A stretch of 64,000 bases of DNA from Saccharibacillus sp. O23 (GCF_002205895.1 NZ_NJDE01000010.1:349673-413672); one strand, 5' to 3'. Shown: positions 15,543-25,702, counted from the first letter of the stretch. Numbers and translations: made by a program. Notes: generated by a model not told the origin, from the letters alone.

Positions 15543-17873
15543 ATGACGCAGCATACGCATACGAACGCCGAAACGAAGATCAAGGAATGGATCGCGCAGA
15601 TGACGTTGGAGGAGAAAGCGGGGCTCTGCTCGGGCCGGGATTTCTGGCATACCAAAGGCATCGAACGGCTGGGCATTCCGTCCGTGATGATGACCGACGG
15701 CCCGCACGGGCTGCGCAAGCAGGCGGCGGACGCGGACCATCTGGGGCTGAACGACAGCGTGCCCGCGACCTGCTTTCCTTCGGCGGCGGGCATCGCGTCG
15801 TCTTGGGACCGCGATCTGATCCGCGGCATGGGCCGGGCGCTCGGCGAAGAATGTCAGGCGGAGAACGTGGCCGTGCTGCTCGGACCGGGAGCCAACATCA
15901 AGCGCTCTCCGCTCTGCGGACGCAACTTCGAATACTTTTCGGAAGATCCGTATTTGTCGTCGGAGATCGCCGCGAGCCATATTCAAGGCGTGCAGAGTCA
16001 AGGCGTCGGCACGTCGTTGAAGCATTTTGCCGTCAATAATCAGGAGCACCGCCGGATGTCGGTAGACGCGATCGCGGACGAACGGACGCTGCGGGAGATC
16101 TATCTGGCCAGCTTCGAAGGCGCGGTGAAGAAAGGGCAGCCGTGGACGGTGATGTGTTCGTACAATCGGGTCAACGGCACGTATGCTTCGGAGAACGAAT
16201 ACCTGCTGAACGATATCTTAAAAGACGAGTGGGGATTGGAAGGATTCGTGGTCTCCGATTGGGGAGCGGTCAACGAGCGGGCGGAAGGCCTCGCGGCCGG
16301 CTTGGAATTGGAGATGCCTTCGAGCGGCGGGATCGGCGACGGGAAGATCGTGGAAGCGGTCAAGAACGGCAGCCTGCCGGAAGCGAAATTGGACGCGGCG
16401 GTCGAACGCATCCTGCGCGTGGTGCTGCGCGCCGCGGACGAGAAAGTCGAGAACGCGACGTACGACCGCGAAGAACATCATCGTCTGGCGCGCAAAGTCG
16501 CTCGCGAGAGCATGGTACTGCTGAAGAACGAAGACGGCATCCTGCCGCTGGCGCGTTCGGGCAAGATCGCCGTGATCGGCGAGTTGGCGAGACGTCCGCG
16601 TTATCAAGGAGGAGGCAGCTCGCATATCAAGCCGACCCGTCTCGAGAACATCTACGAAGAGTTCGCCCGAGAAGCGGGCGAAGCGCAGGTGAAGTATGCC
16701 GACGGCTACAGCCTCAAAAGCGACGAAACGGACGAAGCCAAGATCGCGGAAGCCGTCAAGCTGGCGGGCGAAGCCGAGGTGGCGGTGCTGTTCGCGGGAC
16801 TGCCGGACGCGTACGAATCGGAAGGATACGATCGCGACCATCTGCGTCTGCCGGACAACCAACTGCGCTTGATCGAAGAACTGGCGGCGGCGCAGCGCAA
16901 TCTGGTCGTCGTGCTCAGCAACGGTTCGCCGGTGGAGATGCCGTGGCTCGGCGGCGTCAAAGGACTGCTCGAAGCGTATCTCGGCGGCCAAGCGTTGGGC
17001 GGCGCGATCGCCGATATTCTGTTCGGCAATGTCAGCCCGTCCGGCAAACTGGCCGAGACGTTTCCGGCGCGTCTGGAAGACACGCCGGCGTTCTTGAGTT
17101 TCCCGGGAGTCGGAGACCGGGTCGAATACCGCGAAGGCATCTATGTCGGCTACCGCTATTACGACAAGAAGAAGATCGAGCCGCTGTTCCCGTTCGGGTT
17201 CGGATTGTCTTATACGACGTTCGCTTATTCCGATCTGAAATTGAATAAAGCGAAGACGACGGCCGACGCGGGGCTCGAAGTCAGCGTCAAAGTGACCAAC
17301 ACCGGCAGCGTCGCGGGCAAAGAAGCGGTGCAGCTGTACGTCCGGGACGTCGAGAGTACCGTGGATCGTCCGGATCGCGAATTGAAAGGATTCGAAAAGG
17401 TCGAATTGGCGCCGGGCGAAAGCACGACCGTGACGTTTGTCCTTGATCGTCGTTCCTTTGCTTACTACGACGTCGAAACAAGCGGTTGGCGCGTGGAAAG
17501 CGGCGTGTTCGAACTGGGCGTAGGTTCGTCTTCGCGCGATATCGCGCTGACCGCCCGAGCGGAAGTCGAAGGCGATGCGCCGATCTTCGAGCCGGTGCAC
17601 CGCAACTCGCTGGTCGGCGATCTGATGCGGCCGGGCCGATTGACGCCGGAGAAGAAAGCGATGCTGGAAGATTTCTTGAAAGGCGGGTTGTTTACCGCTC
17701 CCGAACCGGACGAGACTCAAGCTTCGTCCGAGGCGGAAGGCGAAGACGACAGCCATGCCGGATTGATGGAAGCGATGGGGCGTTACCTGCCGCTGAGAGC
17801 GGTCGTAGGCTTCGCCGGAGAAGCGGACGGAGAGAAGAAGCTGTCGGCGCTGCTGGAGAAGTTGAACAGCTGA
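15543..17873 (+). CDS. bglB: GH3 beta-glucosidase
   Basis: 776 residues without signal peptide: a cytoplasmic exo-acting glycosidase releasing terminal beta-linked glucose. Order: GH3 TIM barrel (about 10-330) with [12 protein letters not shown] at 160-171 and the nucleophile Asp239 in VVSDWGA; the alpha/beta sandwich (about 335-560) with GGGSSHIKP and [13 protein letters not shown]; and the fibronectin-III-like domain (about 590-665) with [12 protein letters not shown]. This order and length match the BglB/CbgA-type enzymes. The last 75 residues form a helical acidic tail. The start follows GGAGAGGAG at 11 nt. Divergent from the AraC gene, which probably controls it. Confidence 0.92.
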   Translation: MTQHTHTNAETKIKEWIAQMTLEEKAGLCSGRDFWHTKGIERLGIPSVMMTDGPHGLRKQAADADHLGLNDSVPATCFPSAAGIASSWDRDLIRGMGRALGEECQAENVAVLLGPGANIKRSPLCGRNFEYFSEDPYLSSEIAASHIQGVQSQGVGTSLKHFAVNNQEHRRMSVDAIADERTLREIYLASFEGAVKKGQPWTVMCSYNRVNGTYASENEYLLNDILKDEWGLEGFVVSDWGAVNERAEGLAAGLELEMPSSGGIGDGKIVEAVKNGSLPEAKLDAAVERILRVVLRAADEKVENATYDREEHHRLARKVARESMVLLKNEDGILPLARSGKIAVIGELARRPRYQGGGSSHIKPTRLENIYEEFAREAGEAQVKYADGYSLKSDETDEAKIAEAVKLAGEAEVAVLFAGLPDAYESEGYDRDHLRLPDNQLRLIEELAAAQRNLVVVLSNGSPVEMPWLGGVKGLLEAYLGGQALGGAIADILFGNVSPSGKLAETFPARLEDTPAFLSFPGVGDRVEYREGIYVGYRYYDKKKIEPLFPFGFGLSYTTFAYSDLKLNKAKTTADAGLEVSVKVTNTGSVAGKEAVQLYVRDVESTVDRPDRELKGFEKVELAPGESTTVTFVLDRRSFAYYDVETSGWRVESGVFELGVGSSSRDIALTARAEVEGDAPIFEPVHRNSLVGDLMRPGRLTPEKKAMLEDFLKGGLFTAPEPDETQASSEAEGEDDSHAGLMEAMGRYLPLRAVVGFAGEADGEKKLSALLEKLNS

Positions 17874-18022
17874 ATTCCGGCTCCGATCGAAACTTCTTTT
17901 TGTCGGTTCGTCTCTTGCTTTTCTGAGCGAACAGGATCAGAATCGTGTAATAGAGAGTGAGGGCTTTCGTCCGAGGGCGAACGAACAGCCCCGCGATTCA
18001 CACGCGAAGGAGGAGATGTCTG

Positions 18023-18289
18023 TTGGAACGCATGGGACAGTTTAACCGCCGCCGGGGACTTCGGCGCGAGATTCTGGGCCGCTTGTACGACAGCTGGTTC
18101 GAACGCGGAGGCGAGCCGACCATCATGGGCGGAGACGAGATCAACGGCGAGAACGAGAAGAAGTTGGCTTACCGTTATCTGGCGGAGAAAGGCCTGCTGC
18201 GCATGAGTCCTGTGGGCGACGGCAGTTTCGAAGTCTCGATTACCGTCCAAGGCATTGACCGGATCGAGATGACCGGGGATAACGAGTAA
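18023..18289 (+). CDS. Small winged-helix-like protein of unknown function
   Basis: 88 residues. RRGLRREILGRLYDSWFERG, then LAYRYLAEKGLLRMSP and FEVSITVQGIDRIEM give a helix-helix-wing arrangement typical of small DNA-binding winged helices, but I cannot name the family. TTG at 18023 is preferred (GAAGGAGGAGATGTCTG before it); ATG at 18032 is an alternative three codons later. It stands alone between the GH3 gene and a strong terminator. Confidence 0.6.
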   Translation: MERMGQFNRRRGLRREILGRLYDSWFERGGEPTIMGGDEINGENEKKLAYRYLAEKGLLRMSPVGDGSFEVSITVQGIDRIEMTGDNE

Positions 18290-18334
18290 CCGGGTACGGG
18301 CAAGATCACGTAAAAGAACGGAATCAAGCAGCAA

Positions 18335-18374
18335 AAAGCCAAGAAGCGGCGAAATCTCGCCGCTTCTTGGCTTT
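18335..18374. terminator. Bidirectional terminator
   Basis: Perfect 18-bp stem (18335-18352 with 18357-18374) and 4-nt loop between the convergent small winged-helix gene and the MpsC-family gene. Confidence 0.85.
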
Positions 18375-18420
18375 CTTCGGTTTATGGGCCGAGCCGAACC
18401 GGAGCCGATTCGGATAACGC

Positions 18421-19161
18421 CTAATCGGACAGGGCAGCCGAATCCGAAGCGCCGGAAGAAGCTTCGGCGTTCTCTTCTGCGGATTCGAACGCGTAGACCA
18501 GCATGCTGGAGTCCGCTTCGAAAGCCCAGTCGAGATAGACGCCTTTGAGCTTGCGGCCGACGATGGCGGAGACTCGGGACTTTTGGGCCAACTGTCTTTT
18601 TTCGACTTTGCGTTTGGCTCGGCGCAGCGCCTCTTGATGCCCGTCCTCGAGCAGCGCGAGTTCCAAGTCGATCAGCAGACCGCGCCGGACCACCACGAGA
18701 AAATCGCGGTCTACCCAGAACGAGTGGAGTTTTTGAGGTATTTTTTCCACTTGAGCGGTAAGCTTGGCGACCTCGTCATGGATCTCTTCTTTGTGCGTAT
18801 ACGTATCGTCGAGCGCATAATGTTCGTCTTCGCGCAGGATGACGGAAATGATGCAGGACAGGTCTTCGTCATGCCAATCGTAATAGAAACGCGCGGCGGA
18901 CAATTCGAATTCGGTTTGGAGCAGATCGCCCAGTTGAGCCAGCATGTAGCCGACGATCAACTCGCGGGTAGAGCTTAACGCGCCGTACGAATTTTCGGAG
19001 ATCATCGTTTTGACGGTATCTCCCATAAAGCCTTCGAGCCGAATGATCAGGCATTTTTCATTGGCGGAAACGCGAACGTTGTCCGGAAGTTTGCCGAAGT
19101 TTTGTTGGAACAACGCGGATATGGTTTGTTCCACGAGCGGCATGATCGGGTCGAGTGTCAC
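18421..19161 (-). CDS. MpsC/DUF2294-family protein
   Basis: 246 residues, soluble. Two copies of the DUF2294 (MpsC) fold can be seen: residues 8-115 (KLPDNVRVSANEKCLIIRLEG, then SSTRELIVGYMLAQLGDLL and FYYDWHDEDLSCIISVIL) and a more divergent one at 125-235 with the conserved helix ELALLEDGHQEALRRAKRKVEK. MpsC is linked to a membrane-potential-generating system in Staphylococcus, but its biochemical role is unclear and no mpsA/mpsB genes are here. Start is GTG with AAGGAGGTTCTGCTTC. The C-terminal 20 residues are a low-complexity Ser/Ala/Glu tail. It is a paralogue of the next gene. Confidence 0.75.
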   Translation of the reverse strand: MTLDPIMPLVEQTISALFQQNFGKLPDNVRVSANEKCLIIRLEGFMGDTVKTMISENSYGALSSTRELIVGYMLAQLGDLLQTEFELSAARFYYDWHDEDLSCIISVILREDEHYALDDTYTHKEEIHDEVAKLTAQVEKIPQKLHSFWVDRDFLVVVRRGLLIDLELALLEDGHQEALRRAKRKVEKRQLAQKSRVSAIVGRKLKGVYLDWAFEADSSMLVYAFESAEENAEASSGASDSAALSD

Positions 19162-19224
19162 GAAGCAGAACCTCCTTGCAAGGAATTAGGAATGTGAGAG
19201 CGGTTCTTGTTTATTCCCCTTGCC

Positions 19225-19929
19225 TCAGTTTAACCAAGGAAGAGGGGATTTGTCGAACACGTAGACCAATACGCTTCGGTCATGCGGGAACATCCAGTCG
19301 AGATAGATGCCTCTGATGCTGCGTTTTACGTTCTCGTCGAACGGAAATTCTTCGCGAAATTTCGATTTCTCCACGCGGCGTTTGGACATGCGCAGCACTT
19401 CGGAGTGCCCGTCTTCGATCAAAGCTTTTTCGACCTGAATCAGCGTGCCGTCCCGAATCACGACGAGCAGCTGCGAGTCCAACCAGAACGAATAAATCTT
19501 GTCGGGAAACCGCTGAACGTCATACGTCAAAGCGGCGATGCTGCGATGAATCTTGTCTTGGCCCGCATAAGGACGATTCTCGCGCAGAAACTCCGGTTCT
19601 TCGACCAGCATGAAGATCAGGCAGGACAGATCGTCGTCGTTCCAATCGTAAGCGTGAGCTCCGAGCGGAATCCCGCAGTCGTCGCGCACGTACCGGCACA
19701 GTTCGGGCAGCAAATAGCCGACCATCAGTTCCCGGGTGGATTGCAGCGCGCCGTGAGAAGCTTCGTGAATCAACGACTCGACGATCGGTTGAAGAAAACG
19801 TTCCGCGCAGATGATCACGCAGCTGTCGTTCAGTCGAACGTTTACCCGTGCGGGCGAAATGCCGAAATGTTCGGCGAAGAGTGCCAACGTCTTATAGCGG
19901 ATCGTATCCGACACGGTATAATTGGACAT
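19225..19929 (-). CDS. MpsC/DUF2294-family protein, tandem paralogue
   Basis: 234 residues, same two-domain layout as its downstream neighbour: ARVNVRLNDSCVIICAERF, then QSTRELMVGYLLPEL and HAYDWNDDDLSCLIFMLV, and later VEKALIEDGHSEVLRMSKRRVEK. The shared motifs STREL.VGY, YDW.D.DLSC, and LIEDGH.E.LR show an old duplication. ATG has AAGGAGCCCGTTCC upstream. The 63-bp gap and same strand suggest cotranscription with the 18421 gene. Function unknown. Confidence 0.75.
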   Translation of the reverse strand: MSNYTVSDTIRYKTLALFAEHFGISPARVNVRLNDSCVIICAERFLQPIVESLIHEASHGALQSTRELMVGYLLPELCRYVRDDCGIPLGAHAYDWNDDDLSCLIFMLVEEPEFLRENRPYAGQDKIHRSIAALTYDVQRFPDKIYSFWLDSQLLVVIRDGTLIQVEKALIEDGHSEVLRMSKRRVEKSKFREEFPFDENVKRSIRGIYLDWMFPHDRSVLVYVFDKSPLPWLN

Positions 19930-20086
19930 GGAACGGGCTCCTTCTGTATTCAGACTTCGAGTATGAGCAGTGGGAAGGAGTAGAGAACGATCGGTAAAAT
20001 GTCTACTTACAAATAAACCTGCACGAAGCTTTGAAACGCGCCGGAAGACTGTCGAGAAAATAAAGGCGGCGAGCCCGAACAGCGGG

Positions 20087-20127
20087 CGAAAGCCGACGTT
20101 TCCTTCTGAAGGAAACGTCGGCTTTCG
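20087..20127. terminator. Terminator after hxlB
   Basis: Perfect 19-bp inverted repeat (20087-20105 with 20109-20127) and a 3-nt loop, 9 bp past the hxlB stop codon. T-run is short. Confidence 0.7.
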
Positions 20128-20136
20128 AAGAGCGGT

Positions 20137-20724
20137 CTATTCAAGATTGGCATGACGTCCGTACATCCGTCCGCCGTCGAGTCCGCGGCGCTGCATCAAA
20201 CGCAGGACGGAAGCATCGAAGAACAGCAGCAAGGTCTGTTCGAACAGCGATCCCATCGGTTGGATGGTCTCGTAATCGTCGTCTTCCCGGGATTTGGATG
20301 CGCCGGGAAGGCGTACGACCAAGGTCGCCAGCTTCGCCAGCGTCGAATCGGGCTTCAGCGTCACGACGGCGACTTCCGCGCCGAGTTCGCGCGCTTTCTC
20401 CGCCATCGGAACCAGCGTGCGGGTCTCGCCCGAACCGGACGCGATCACCAGCAGATCGCCGGGCCCGATGCCCGGCGTCGTCGTCTCGCCCACCACGTGG
20501 GCCGAGCTTCCTCCGTGCATCAAGCGCATGGCCAGCGCCCGAGCCATCATGCCGGAACGTCCGGCTCCGGCGGTAAACACGTTCGCCGCGCGGTCCAGCG
20601 CTTCGGCGAACGGCTCGGCCTGCGCCGGATCGATGCCGCGCACGGCTTCCGCCAGCTCGGCGGCGATCCGCGCCGCGTAATCGGTGGTGCCCGCCGGGGC
20701 CGCGTTAAGGCCAAGGCCGCTCAC
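20137..20724 (-). CDS. hxlB: 6-phospho-3-hexuloisomerase
   Basis: 195 residues, one SIS domain. It isomerises 3-hexulose-6-phosphate to fructose-6-phosphate, the second step of ribulose-monophosphate formaldehyde fixation. Visible motifs: NVFTAGAGRSGMMARALAMRLMHGG (30s-70s, the family hallmark), HVVGETTTPGIGPGDLLVIASGSGET, and SLFEQTLLLFFDASVL. Its start is 4 bp after the hxlA stop, so the two are translationally linked. HxlR encoded divergently should activate the operon. Confidence 0.95.
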   Translation of the reverse strand: MSGLGLNAAPAGTTDYAARIAAELAEAVRGIDPAQAEPFAEALDRAANVFTAGAGRSGMMARALAMRLMHGGSSAHVVGETTTPGIGPGDLLVIASGSGETRTLVPMAEKARELGAEVAVVTLKPDSTLAKLATLVVRLPGASKSREDDDYETIQPMGSLFEQTLLLFFDASVLRLMQRRGLDGGRMYGRHANLE

Positions 20725-20728
20725 GGCC

Positions 20729-21379
20729 TTAGACCTGCGCCGCAGCGGCGCCCGCTTCGATCAAGCGGCGCATTTCGGCCGCCACGGCCGCTTTGTCGGC
20801 TTGGCCGGCGATGCCGCCGCCGACGATGACCAGATCCGGCTGCGCCGCGATCACGCCCGGCAGCGTATCGAGCTTGATGCCGCCGGCTACCGCCGTTTTG
20901 GCATTTTTCACGGCCGACTTGATGACTTGCAGGTCTTCGAACGGGCTTTGTCCTTCCGCTTGCAGATCGTAACCGGTGTGCACGCAGATATAATCCACGC
21001 CCAGCGCGTCGACTTGAGCGGCGCGCTCCGCCAGATTCGGCACGTTGATCATGTCGATCAAGATCTGCGTGCCGTGTTTCTTCGCTTCTTCGACCGCGCC
21101 GCGAATCGTCGAATCGTTCGACGCGCCGAGTACGGTCACGATGCTCGCGCCGGCTTCGGTCGCTTTCATGACTTCGTAGCCGCCCGCGTCCATGACTTTG
21201 AGATCGGCCAGCACGTCGAGATGAGGGAACGCTTCTTTGAGCGCCTTCACCGCGTGCAGTCCTTCATTGATGACGATCGGCGTGCCGATCTCCACCACGT
21301 CGATAAACGATTGAACCTCCGAGACGATTTCGATCGCGCCCGGAATGTCGACCAGATCCAGTGCCAATTGCAATTTCAT
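20729..21379 (-). CDS. hxlA: 3-hexulose-6-phosphate synthase
   Basis: 216 residues, OMP-decarboxylase superfamily barrel. It condenses formaldehyde with ribulose-5-phosphate. Visible: LQLALDLVDIPGAIE, EIGTPIVINEGLHAV, LADLKVMDAG (the metal-binding DxKxxD motif), VDYICVHTGYDLQ and AVAGGIKLDTLPG. ATG 21379 is chosen over an open upstream extension because AAGGAGAGAATAAAT directly precedes it. The minus-strand -10 TACAAT lies at 21438-21443 with a poor -35, in keeping with activation by HxlR. Confidence 0.95.
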   Translation of the reverse strand: MKLQLALDLVDIPGAIEIVSEVQSFIDVVEIGTPIVINEGLHAVKALKEAFPHLDVLADLKVMDAGGYEVMKATEAGASIVTVLGASNDSTIRGAVEEAKKHGTQILIDMINVPNLAERAAQVDALGVDYICVHTGYDLQAEGQSPFEDLQVIKSAVKNAKTAVAGGIKLDTLPGVIAAQPDLVIVGGGIAGQADKAAVAAEMRRLIEAGAAAAQV

Positions 21380-21485
21380 ATTTATTCTCTCCTTATCGGT
21401 CAAGTTGGATTAGCGGGTGCTCGTTGTTGCTGCACCTATTGTATGCCGATTTCTCTTTGCGACGGAAGAAGGCACTTTGAAGTGA

Positions 21486-21559
21486 GGAAGTTACGCCGAG
21501 GATACTATTGCGCGGGGCGCGGGTTCGCGAGAGCCGGTATGAAAAAAAACGTTACTTCC
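21486..21559. promoter_or_regulatory. Two inverted candidate HxlR sites
   Basis: GGAAGTTACG at 21486-21495 and its near-identical inverted copy GGAAGTAACG (minus, 21559-21550) sit between hxlA and hxlR, one beside each promoter. HxlR in Bacillus subtilis binds two sites in this gap, so these are the natural candidates. Confidence 0.5.
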
Positions 21560-21560
21560 T

Positions 21561-21590
21561 TTGCAGGGGAGTACGTATCTCTTGTATACT
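21561..21590 (+). promoter_or_regulatory. hxlR promoter
   Basis: -35 TTGCAG (21561-21566), 18-bp spacer, -10 TATACT (21585-21590), 37 bp before the start codon; it abuts the second candidate HxlR site. Confidence 0.65.
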
Positions 21591-21626
21591 ATTGGGACAA
21601 TCGAATATGGCGAAGGAGGTTGGAAG

Positions 21627-22028
21627 ATGGCAAGCGAAGTGAAAGAACGGATCGACCTTCAGGCGATCAACTGCGAGAAAGAATTGACGTTGGCCGTCAT
21701 CGGGGGCAAGTGGAAACTGATCATCCTCTGGCATCTCGGCCTCGAAGGCACGAAGCGGTTCAGCGAGCTGAAGAAGCTGATTCCGAATATCACGCAGAAG
21801 ATGCTGACCAATCAACTGCGCGAACTGGAAGAAGACCTGCTGGTTCATCGCGAGGTGTACCGCGAAGTGCCGCCCAAAGTCGAATATTCGCTGACCGCGT
21901 ACGGCGAGAGCTTGATCCCGGTCCTGCGGATGATGTACGACTGGGGCAAGAAGTACGGCGAAGAAGTCATCTGGAAAACGCCGGATCAAGAAGCCGACCG
22001 AATCGTCGAGACAAGCGCGGCCGACTGA
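21627..22028 (+). CDS. hxlR: HxlR-family regulator of formaldehyde detoxification
   Basis: 133 residues. The HxlR winged helix shows [46 protein letters not shown] and the wing [16 protein letters not shown]. Cys14-type start (INCEKELTL) is the conserved cysteine found in many formaldehyde- or oxidant-sensing HxlR proteins. ATG 21627 has GAAGGAGGTTGGAAG. Divergent to hxlAB, as in Bacillus subtilis, where HxlR is the formaldehyde-responsive activator. A hairpin with T-run follows at 22043-22067. Confidence 0.9.
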   Translation: MASEVKERIDLQAINCEKELTLAVIGGKWKLIILWHLGLEGTKRFSELKKLIPNITQKMLTNQLRELEEDLLVHREVYREVPPKVEYSLTAYGESLIPVLRMMYDWGKKYGEEVIWKTPDQEADRIVETSAAD

Positions 22029-22042
22029 AAACGCATAAAACG

Positions 22043-22067
22043 GACGTCCTTTCGGGGGCGTCTTTTT
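22043..22067 (+). terminator. hxlR terminator
   Basis: Seven-bp stem GACGTCC/GGGCGTC with one G-T pair, followed by five T. Between here and the P450 gene (300 bp) I see only the tandem repeat at 22273 and a small hairpin CTTGC/GCAAG. Confidence 0.6.
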
Positions 22068-22272
22068 GTCGCGATCCGAGTTGCCGACGGAAACGAAAAA
22101 CGGTTCGCGCTCGCGATCCTGCTTATCCCGGACTGCCGGACTTATCGCCTGAGCCTCCCGCCGCGTTGCATTCGCCGCATAGGGGGCTTTTTGCTTATTT
22201 TGCCCGAAAATCGTTTCAAGGCAAGAACAATCGGACAAAGGTACAAGAGTGTCCAGAACCGAAAAATAAAAA

Positions 22273-22288
22273 CGGTCATTCGGTCATT
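22273..22288. promoter_or_regulatory. Tandem CGGTCATT repeat upstream of the P450 gene
   Basis: Two adjacent copies of CGGTCATT, 80 bp before the start codon. Possibly a binding site for a regulator (CYP102 genes are often under a TetR-type repressor, though none is adjacent here); tentative. Confidence 0.3.
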
Positions 22289-22367
22289 CTTCGACGCTGC
22301 CGACTTGCTTCGTGCAAGAAAGCGTTCGACGAACGGCCTTTTTTTCAGACACGAAAGGAGAATGAAC

Positions 22368-25300
22368 ATGGCGACCCCTGAAACGAAGATTCCGCAGCCC
22401 AAAACGTTCGGTCCGCTCGGCAACCTGCCGTTGGTCGATACGAAAGCTCCGGTGCAGTCGCTGATGAAGCTGGCGGAAGAACAAGGCCCGATCTTCAAGA
22501 TGGACCTGCCGGGCCGTCCCGGCAATCTGTATATTTCGGGACGCGAACTGGTGGCGGACGCCTGCGACGAATCCCGATTCGAGAAAAATGTCTGGGCGCC
22601 GCTGCAAAACGTGCGCTCGTTTGCCGGAGACGGCTTATTTACCAGTTGGACGGAAGAACCGAATTGGCGCAAAGCGCATAATATCCTGATGCCGAGCTTC
22701 AGTCAGCGGGCGATGGCCGGTTACCACGACATGATGGTGGACATCGCGATGCAGCTCGTGCAGAAATGGGCGCGGCTCAATCCCGACGAATTCGTCGAAG
22801 TGCCGGAAGACATGACCCGCTTGACGCTGGATACGATCGGACTGTGCGGCTTCCATTACCGCTTCAACAGTTTCTATCGCGAATCCAATCATCCGTTCGT
22901 CGAAGCGATGACGCGTTCGCTGGACGAGTCGATGAGCCAACTTCAGCGTCTGGGCGTGCAGAACAAACTCATGCTGGGCAAAAAGGCGCAGATGCGCCAT
23001 GACATCGAATACATGTTTTCCCTGGTCGACAAGATCGTCAAAGAACGGCGGGAACGCGGCGATCAAGGCGAAAAAGACCTGCTGAACAATATGCTCGGCG
23101 GACAGGACCCGGATACGGGCGAATCGCTGTCGGACGAAAACATCCGCTATCAGATCATCACGTTCCTGATCGCGGGACACGAGACGACCAGCGGCCTGCT
23201 GTCGTTCGCGCTGTATTTCCTGCTGCATCACCCGGACGCGCTGCGCAAAGCGCAGGAGGAAGTGGACGGCATCCTGACCGATTCGGCGGCTCCGACGTAC
23301 AAGCAGGTTCGCGAGATGAAATATATCCGCATGATTCTAAGCGAAACGCTGCGGCTATGGCCGACCGCGCCGGCTTTCTCGCTGCGCGCGAAAGAAGACA
23401 CGAATCTCGCCGGGCGTTATCCGATGGCCGCGGGCGAAGCCGTCAACGTGCTGATCCCGGTGCTCCATCGGGACAAAAGCGCCTGGGGCGACGATGTCGA
23501 AGCCTTCCGTCCGGAGCGTTTCGAAGATCCGTCCAAGATTCCGGACGACGCGTACAAGCCGTTCGGCAACGGGCAGCGGGCCTGCATCGGGCAGCAGTTC
23601 GCGCTGCACGAAGCGACGCTCGTCTTGGGCATGCTGCTGCGGCATTTCGATATCGTCGACGGCGCGAAATACGAATTGAAAGTCAAAGAAACGCTGACGC
23701 TCAAACCGGACGGGTTCACGATGCAGGTGCGCCCTCGTGCGAACGCGCCGATGGCGCCTGCGCCGACGCTCTCGAATGCGGCATCTTCGGCAGGCGGAGC
23801 CGCGGTCGCCGAAGCGGAACCTCGAACCGACGAGATCGAAGCGGACCGCCACGAGACGCCGCTGACGGTCCTTTACGGCTCCAATCTCGGTACGGCCGAA
23901 GGCATCGCGCACGAGCTGGCCGAAGAAGGCGAGCGTCTGGGCTTCCGCGCTTCGGTCGCGAAGATGGACAACGCGGCGGGCAATCTGCCGTCGGAAGGCA
24001 TGCTGATCGTCGTGACGGCTTCCTATAACGGCCGGCCGCCTTCCAACGCGGGCGAATTCATGGCTTGGCTCGATAAAGCCGAAGCCGGATCGGCGAAAGG
24101 ACTGCATTATGCCGTATTCGGCTGCGGAGACCGCAACTGGGCGAATACGTATCAGCGCATTCCGCGGCTGGTCGACGAAGCGCTGGAACGTCTCGGCGCA
24201 GAGCGGGCGTCGGAACGCGGCGAAGGCGACGCCAACGACGATTTCGAGCGGATGCTCGACGACTGGAAACAAAAGCTGTGGCCGGAGGTTCTGCGCGCGC
24301 TGGACATCGAAGCGAAAATGCCGGAGGAAGCGGATCAGGCAACGCCGGCCGGCATCCGCGTCGAGTTCGTCGACGCCGAACGGGCGGCTTCGCCGCTGGC
24401 CGATACGTACGGCGCGCTGCCGATGAAGATTCTGCGCAGCGTCGAGCTGCAAGCGCCCGAAGGCGAACGCAGTACCCGGCATATCGAATTGGAAGTTCCC
24501 GCAGCCGCCTCTTATAAAGAAGGCGATCATCTGGGCGTGCTTCCGCGCAATCCGCGGCCGCTCGTCGACCGGGTATTGGCGCGTTTCGGACTGCAAGGAG
24601 ACGCGCGCGTGCAGCTTCAAGGCAGCGGCCGCGCCGCCGCGCACCTGCCGCTGGGCCGTCCGGTGGAGCTGCGCGAACTGCTGACCGGCAGCGTCGAGCT
24701 TCAGGAACCGGCGACGCGGGCGCAGCTCAAAGAACTGGCGGAGAAGACCGTGTGTCCGCCGCATAAGGTCGAGATCGAGGCGCTGATGAAGGATGAAGAG
24801 ACCTACAAACGCGAAGTCTTGTTCAAGCGCCTGACGATGCTCGACATTCTGGAAAAATACCGCGCCTGCGAAATGGAATTCCAGCGTTTCCTGACGCTGC
24901 TTCCGCCGCTGAAGCCGCGTTATTATTCCATCTCCAGCTCGCCGAAGCTCGACCCGAAACGGCTCAGCCTGACGGTCGCCGTCGTCCGCGGACCCGCGCG
25001 CGGCGGGAACGGCGAATACGCCGGGATCGCCTCCAATTATCTGGCGGGTCTTCCCGAAGGCGCGGAGGTATCCGCGTTCGTCCGCGATCCGGGCAGCGGC
25101 TTCGCGCTGCCGGAAGATCCCGCGACGCCGATCGTGATGGTCGGCCCCGGAACGGGCCTCGCTCCGTTCCGCGGTTTCCTTCAGGCGCGCCGCGTCCTGA
25201 AAGAGCAGGGAGCCGTTCTGGGCGAAGCGCAGCTCTACTTCGGCTGCCGCAGCCCCGAGACCGACTTCCTGTATCGGGACGAACTGGAATCGTATGCCGA

Positions 25301-25589
25301 AGAAGGCATCGTGAAACTGCATACCGCGTTCTCCCGCGTCGAAGGTCAACCGAAGACCTACGTGCAGCACCGCATGGCCGAGAACACCGCCGAGGTGATC
25401 CGCCTGCTGGATGCCGGAGGCATCTTCTACGTCTGCGGCGACGGCGTCCATATGGCTCCCGACGTCGAAACGACCCTGCGCCGTTCTTACCGCGACGTTC
25501 ACGGCGTCAGCGAAGAAGAGGCGCAGCGTTGGCTGAACGATTTGGAAGACGCCGGCCGTTACGTGAAAGACGTCTGGACCGGGATCTAA
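22368..25589 (+). CDS. Bifunctional cytochrome P450 / NADPH-P450 reductase (CYP102 family)
   Basis: 1073 residues, a self-sufficient fatty-acid hydroxylase of the P450 BM3 type. P450 domain: I-helix AGHETTS at 269-275, ExxR ETLR at 326-329, heme loop [10 protein letters not shown] with ligand Cys406; AGDGLFTSW around residue 91 keeps the equivalent of BM3 Phe87. A 40-residue Ala/Pro linker leads to the FMN domain ([17 protein letters not shown], about 502-518), then the FAD domain (RYYSISSSP) and NADPH site ([30 protein letters not shown]). ATG 22368 is used: AAAGGAG lies 7 nt upstream, while ATG 22362 is too close to it. Monocistronic. Subterminal hydroxylation of fatty acids is family knowledge; the preferred substrate is not readable. 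Confidence 0.95.
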   Translation: MATPETKIPQPKTFGPLGNLPLVDTKAPVQSLMKLAEEQGPIFKMDLPGRPGNLYISGRELVADACDESRFEKNVWAPLQNVRSFAGDGLFTSWTEEPNWRKAHNILMPSFSQRAMAGYHDMMVDIAMQLVQKWARLNPDEFVEVPEDMTRLTLDTIGLCGFHYRFNSFYRESNHPFVEAMTRSLDESMSQLQRLGVQNKLMLGKKAQMRHDIEYMFSLVDKIVKERRERGDQGEKDLLNNMLGGQDPDTGESLSDENIRYQIITFLIAGHETTSGLLSFALYFLLHHPDALRKAQEEVDGILTDSAAPTYKQVREMKYIRMILSETLRLWPTAPAFSLRAKEDTNLAGRYPMAAGEAVNVLIPVLHRDKSAWGDDVEAFRPERFEDPSKIPDDAYKPFGNGQRACIGQQFALHEATLVLGMLLRHFDIVDGAKYELKVKETLTLKPDGFTMQVRPRANAPMAPAPTLSNAASSAGGAAVAEAEPRTDEIEADRHETPLTVLYGSNLGTAEGIAHELAEEGERLGFRASVAKMDNAAGNLPSEGMLIVVTASYNGRPPSNAGEFMAWLDKAEAGSAKGLHYAVFGCGDRNWANTYQRIPRLVDEALERLGAERASERGEGDANDDFERMLDDWKQKLWPEVLRALDIEAKMPEEADQATPAGIRVEFVDAERAASPLADTYGALPMKILRSVELQAPEGERSTRHIELEVPAAASYKEGDHLGVLPRNPRPLVDRVLARFGLQGDARVQLQGSGRAAAHLPLGRPVELRELLTGSVELQEPATRAQLKELAEKTVCPPHKVEIEALMKDEETYKREVLFKRLTMLDILEKYRACEMEFQRFLTLLPPLKPRYYSISSSPKLDPKRLSLTVAVVRGPARGGNGEYAGIASNYLAGLPEGAEVSAFVRDPGSGFALPEDPATPIVMVGPGTGLAPFRGFLQARRVLKEQGAVLGEAQLYFGCRSPETDFLYRDELESYAEEGIVKLHTAFSRVEGQPKTYVQHRMAENTAEVIRLLDAGGIFYVCGDGVHMAPDVETTLRRSYRDVHGVSEEEAQRWLNDLEDAGRYVKDVWTGI

Positions 25590-25644
25590 GCTTCCGGCTG
25601 CCACACTGTCTTTTGCCTTGCTTATCAACATATCGATGTTACGT

Positions 25645-25684
25645 AAAAAGCCGATCTCCCGCATTACGCGGAGATCGGCTTTTT
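25645..25684. terminator. Bidirectional terminator
   Basis: A 15-bp stem (25645-25659 with 25670-25684) with flanking A- and T-runs between the convergent P450 and MBL genes. Confidence 0.9.
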
Positions 25685-25688
25685 CTAT

Positions 25689-25702
25689 ATTTTCGGTCAG
25701 CG
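25689..25702 (-). repeat. Half copy of the dispersed palindromic element
   Basis: ATTTTCGGTCAGCG is identical to the right end of the elements at 55426 and (inverted) 58889, but no matching left arm is present. It may be a decayed remnant or chance. Confidence 0.3.

Noticed and set aside
15534..15545. ATG at 15534 as the start of the GH3 gene
   Set aside because: It is out of frame with the glycosidase; ATG 15543 is in frame with GGAGAGGAG at acceptable distance.
23355..25664. 769-codon open frame opposite the P450/reductase gene
   Set aside because: High GC gives long antisense frames; the translation is Arg/His-rich with no motif, and the plus-strand P450 is unmistakable.
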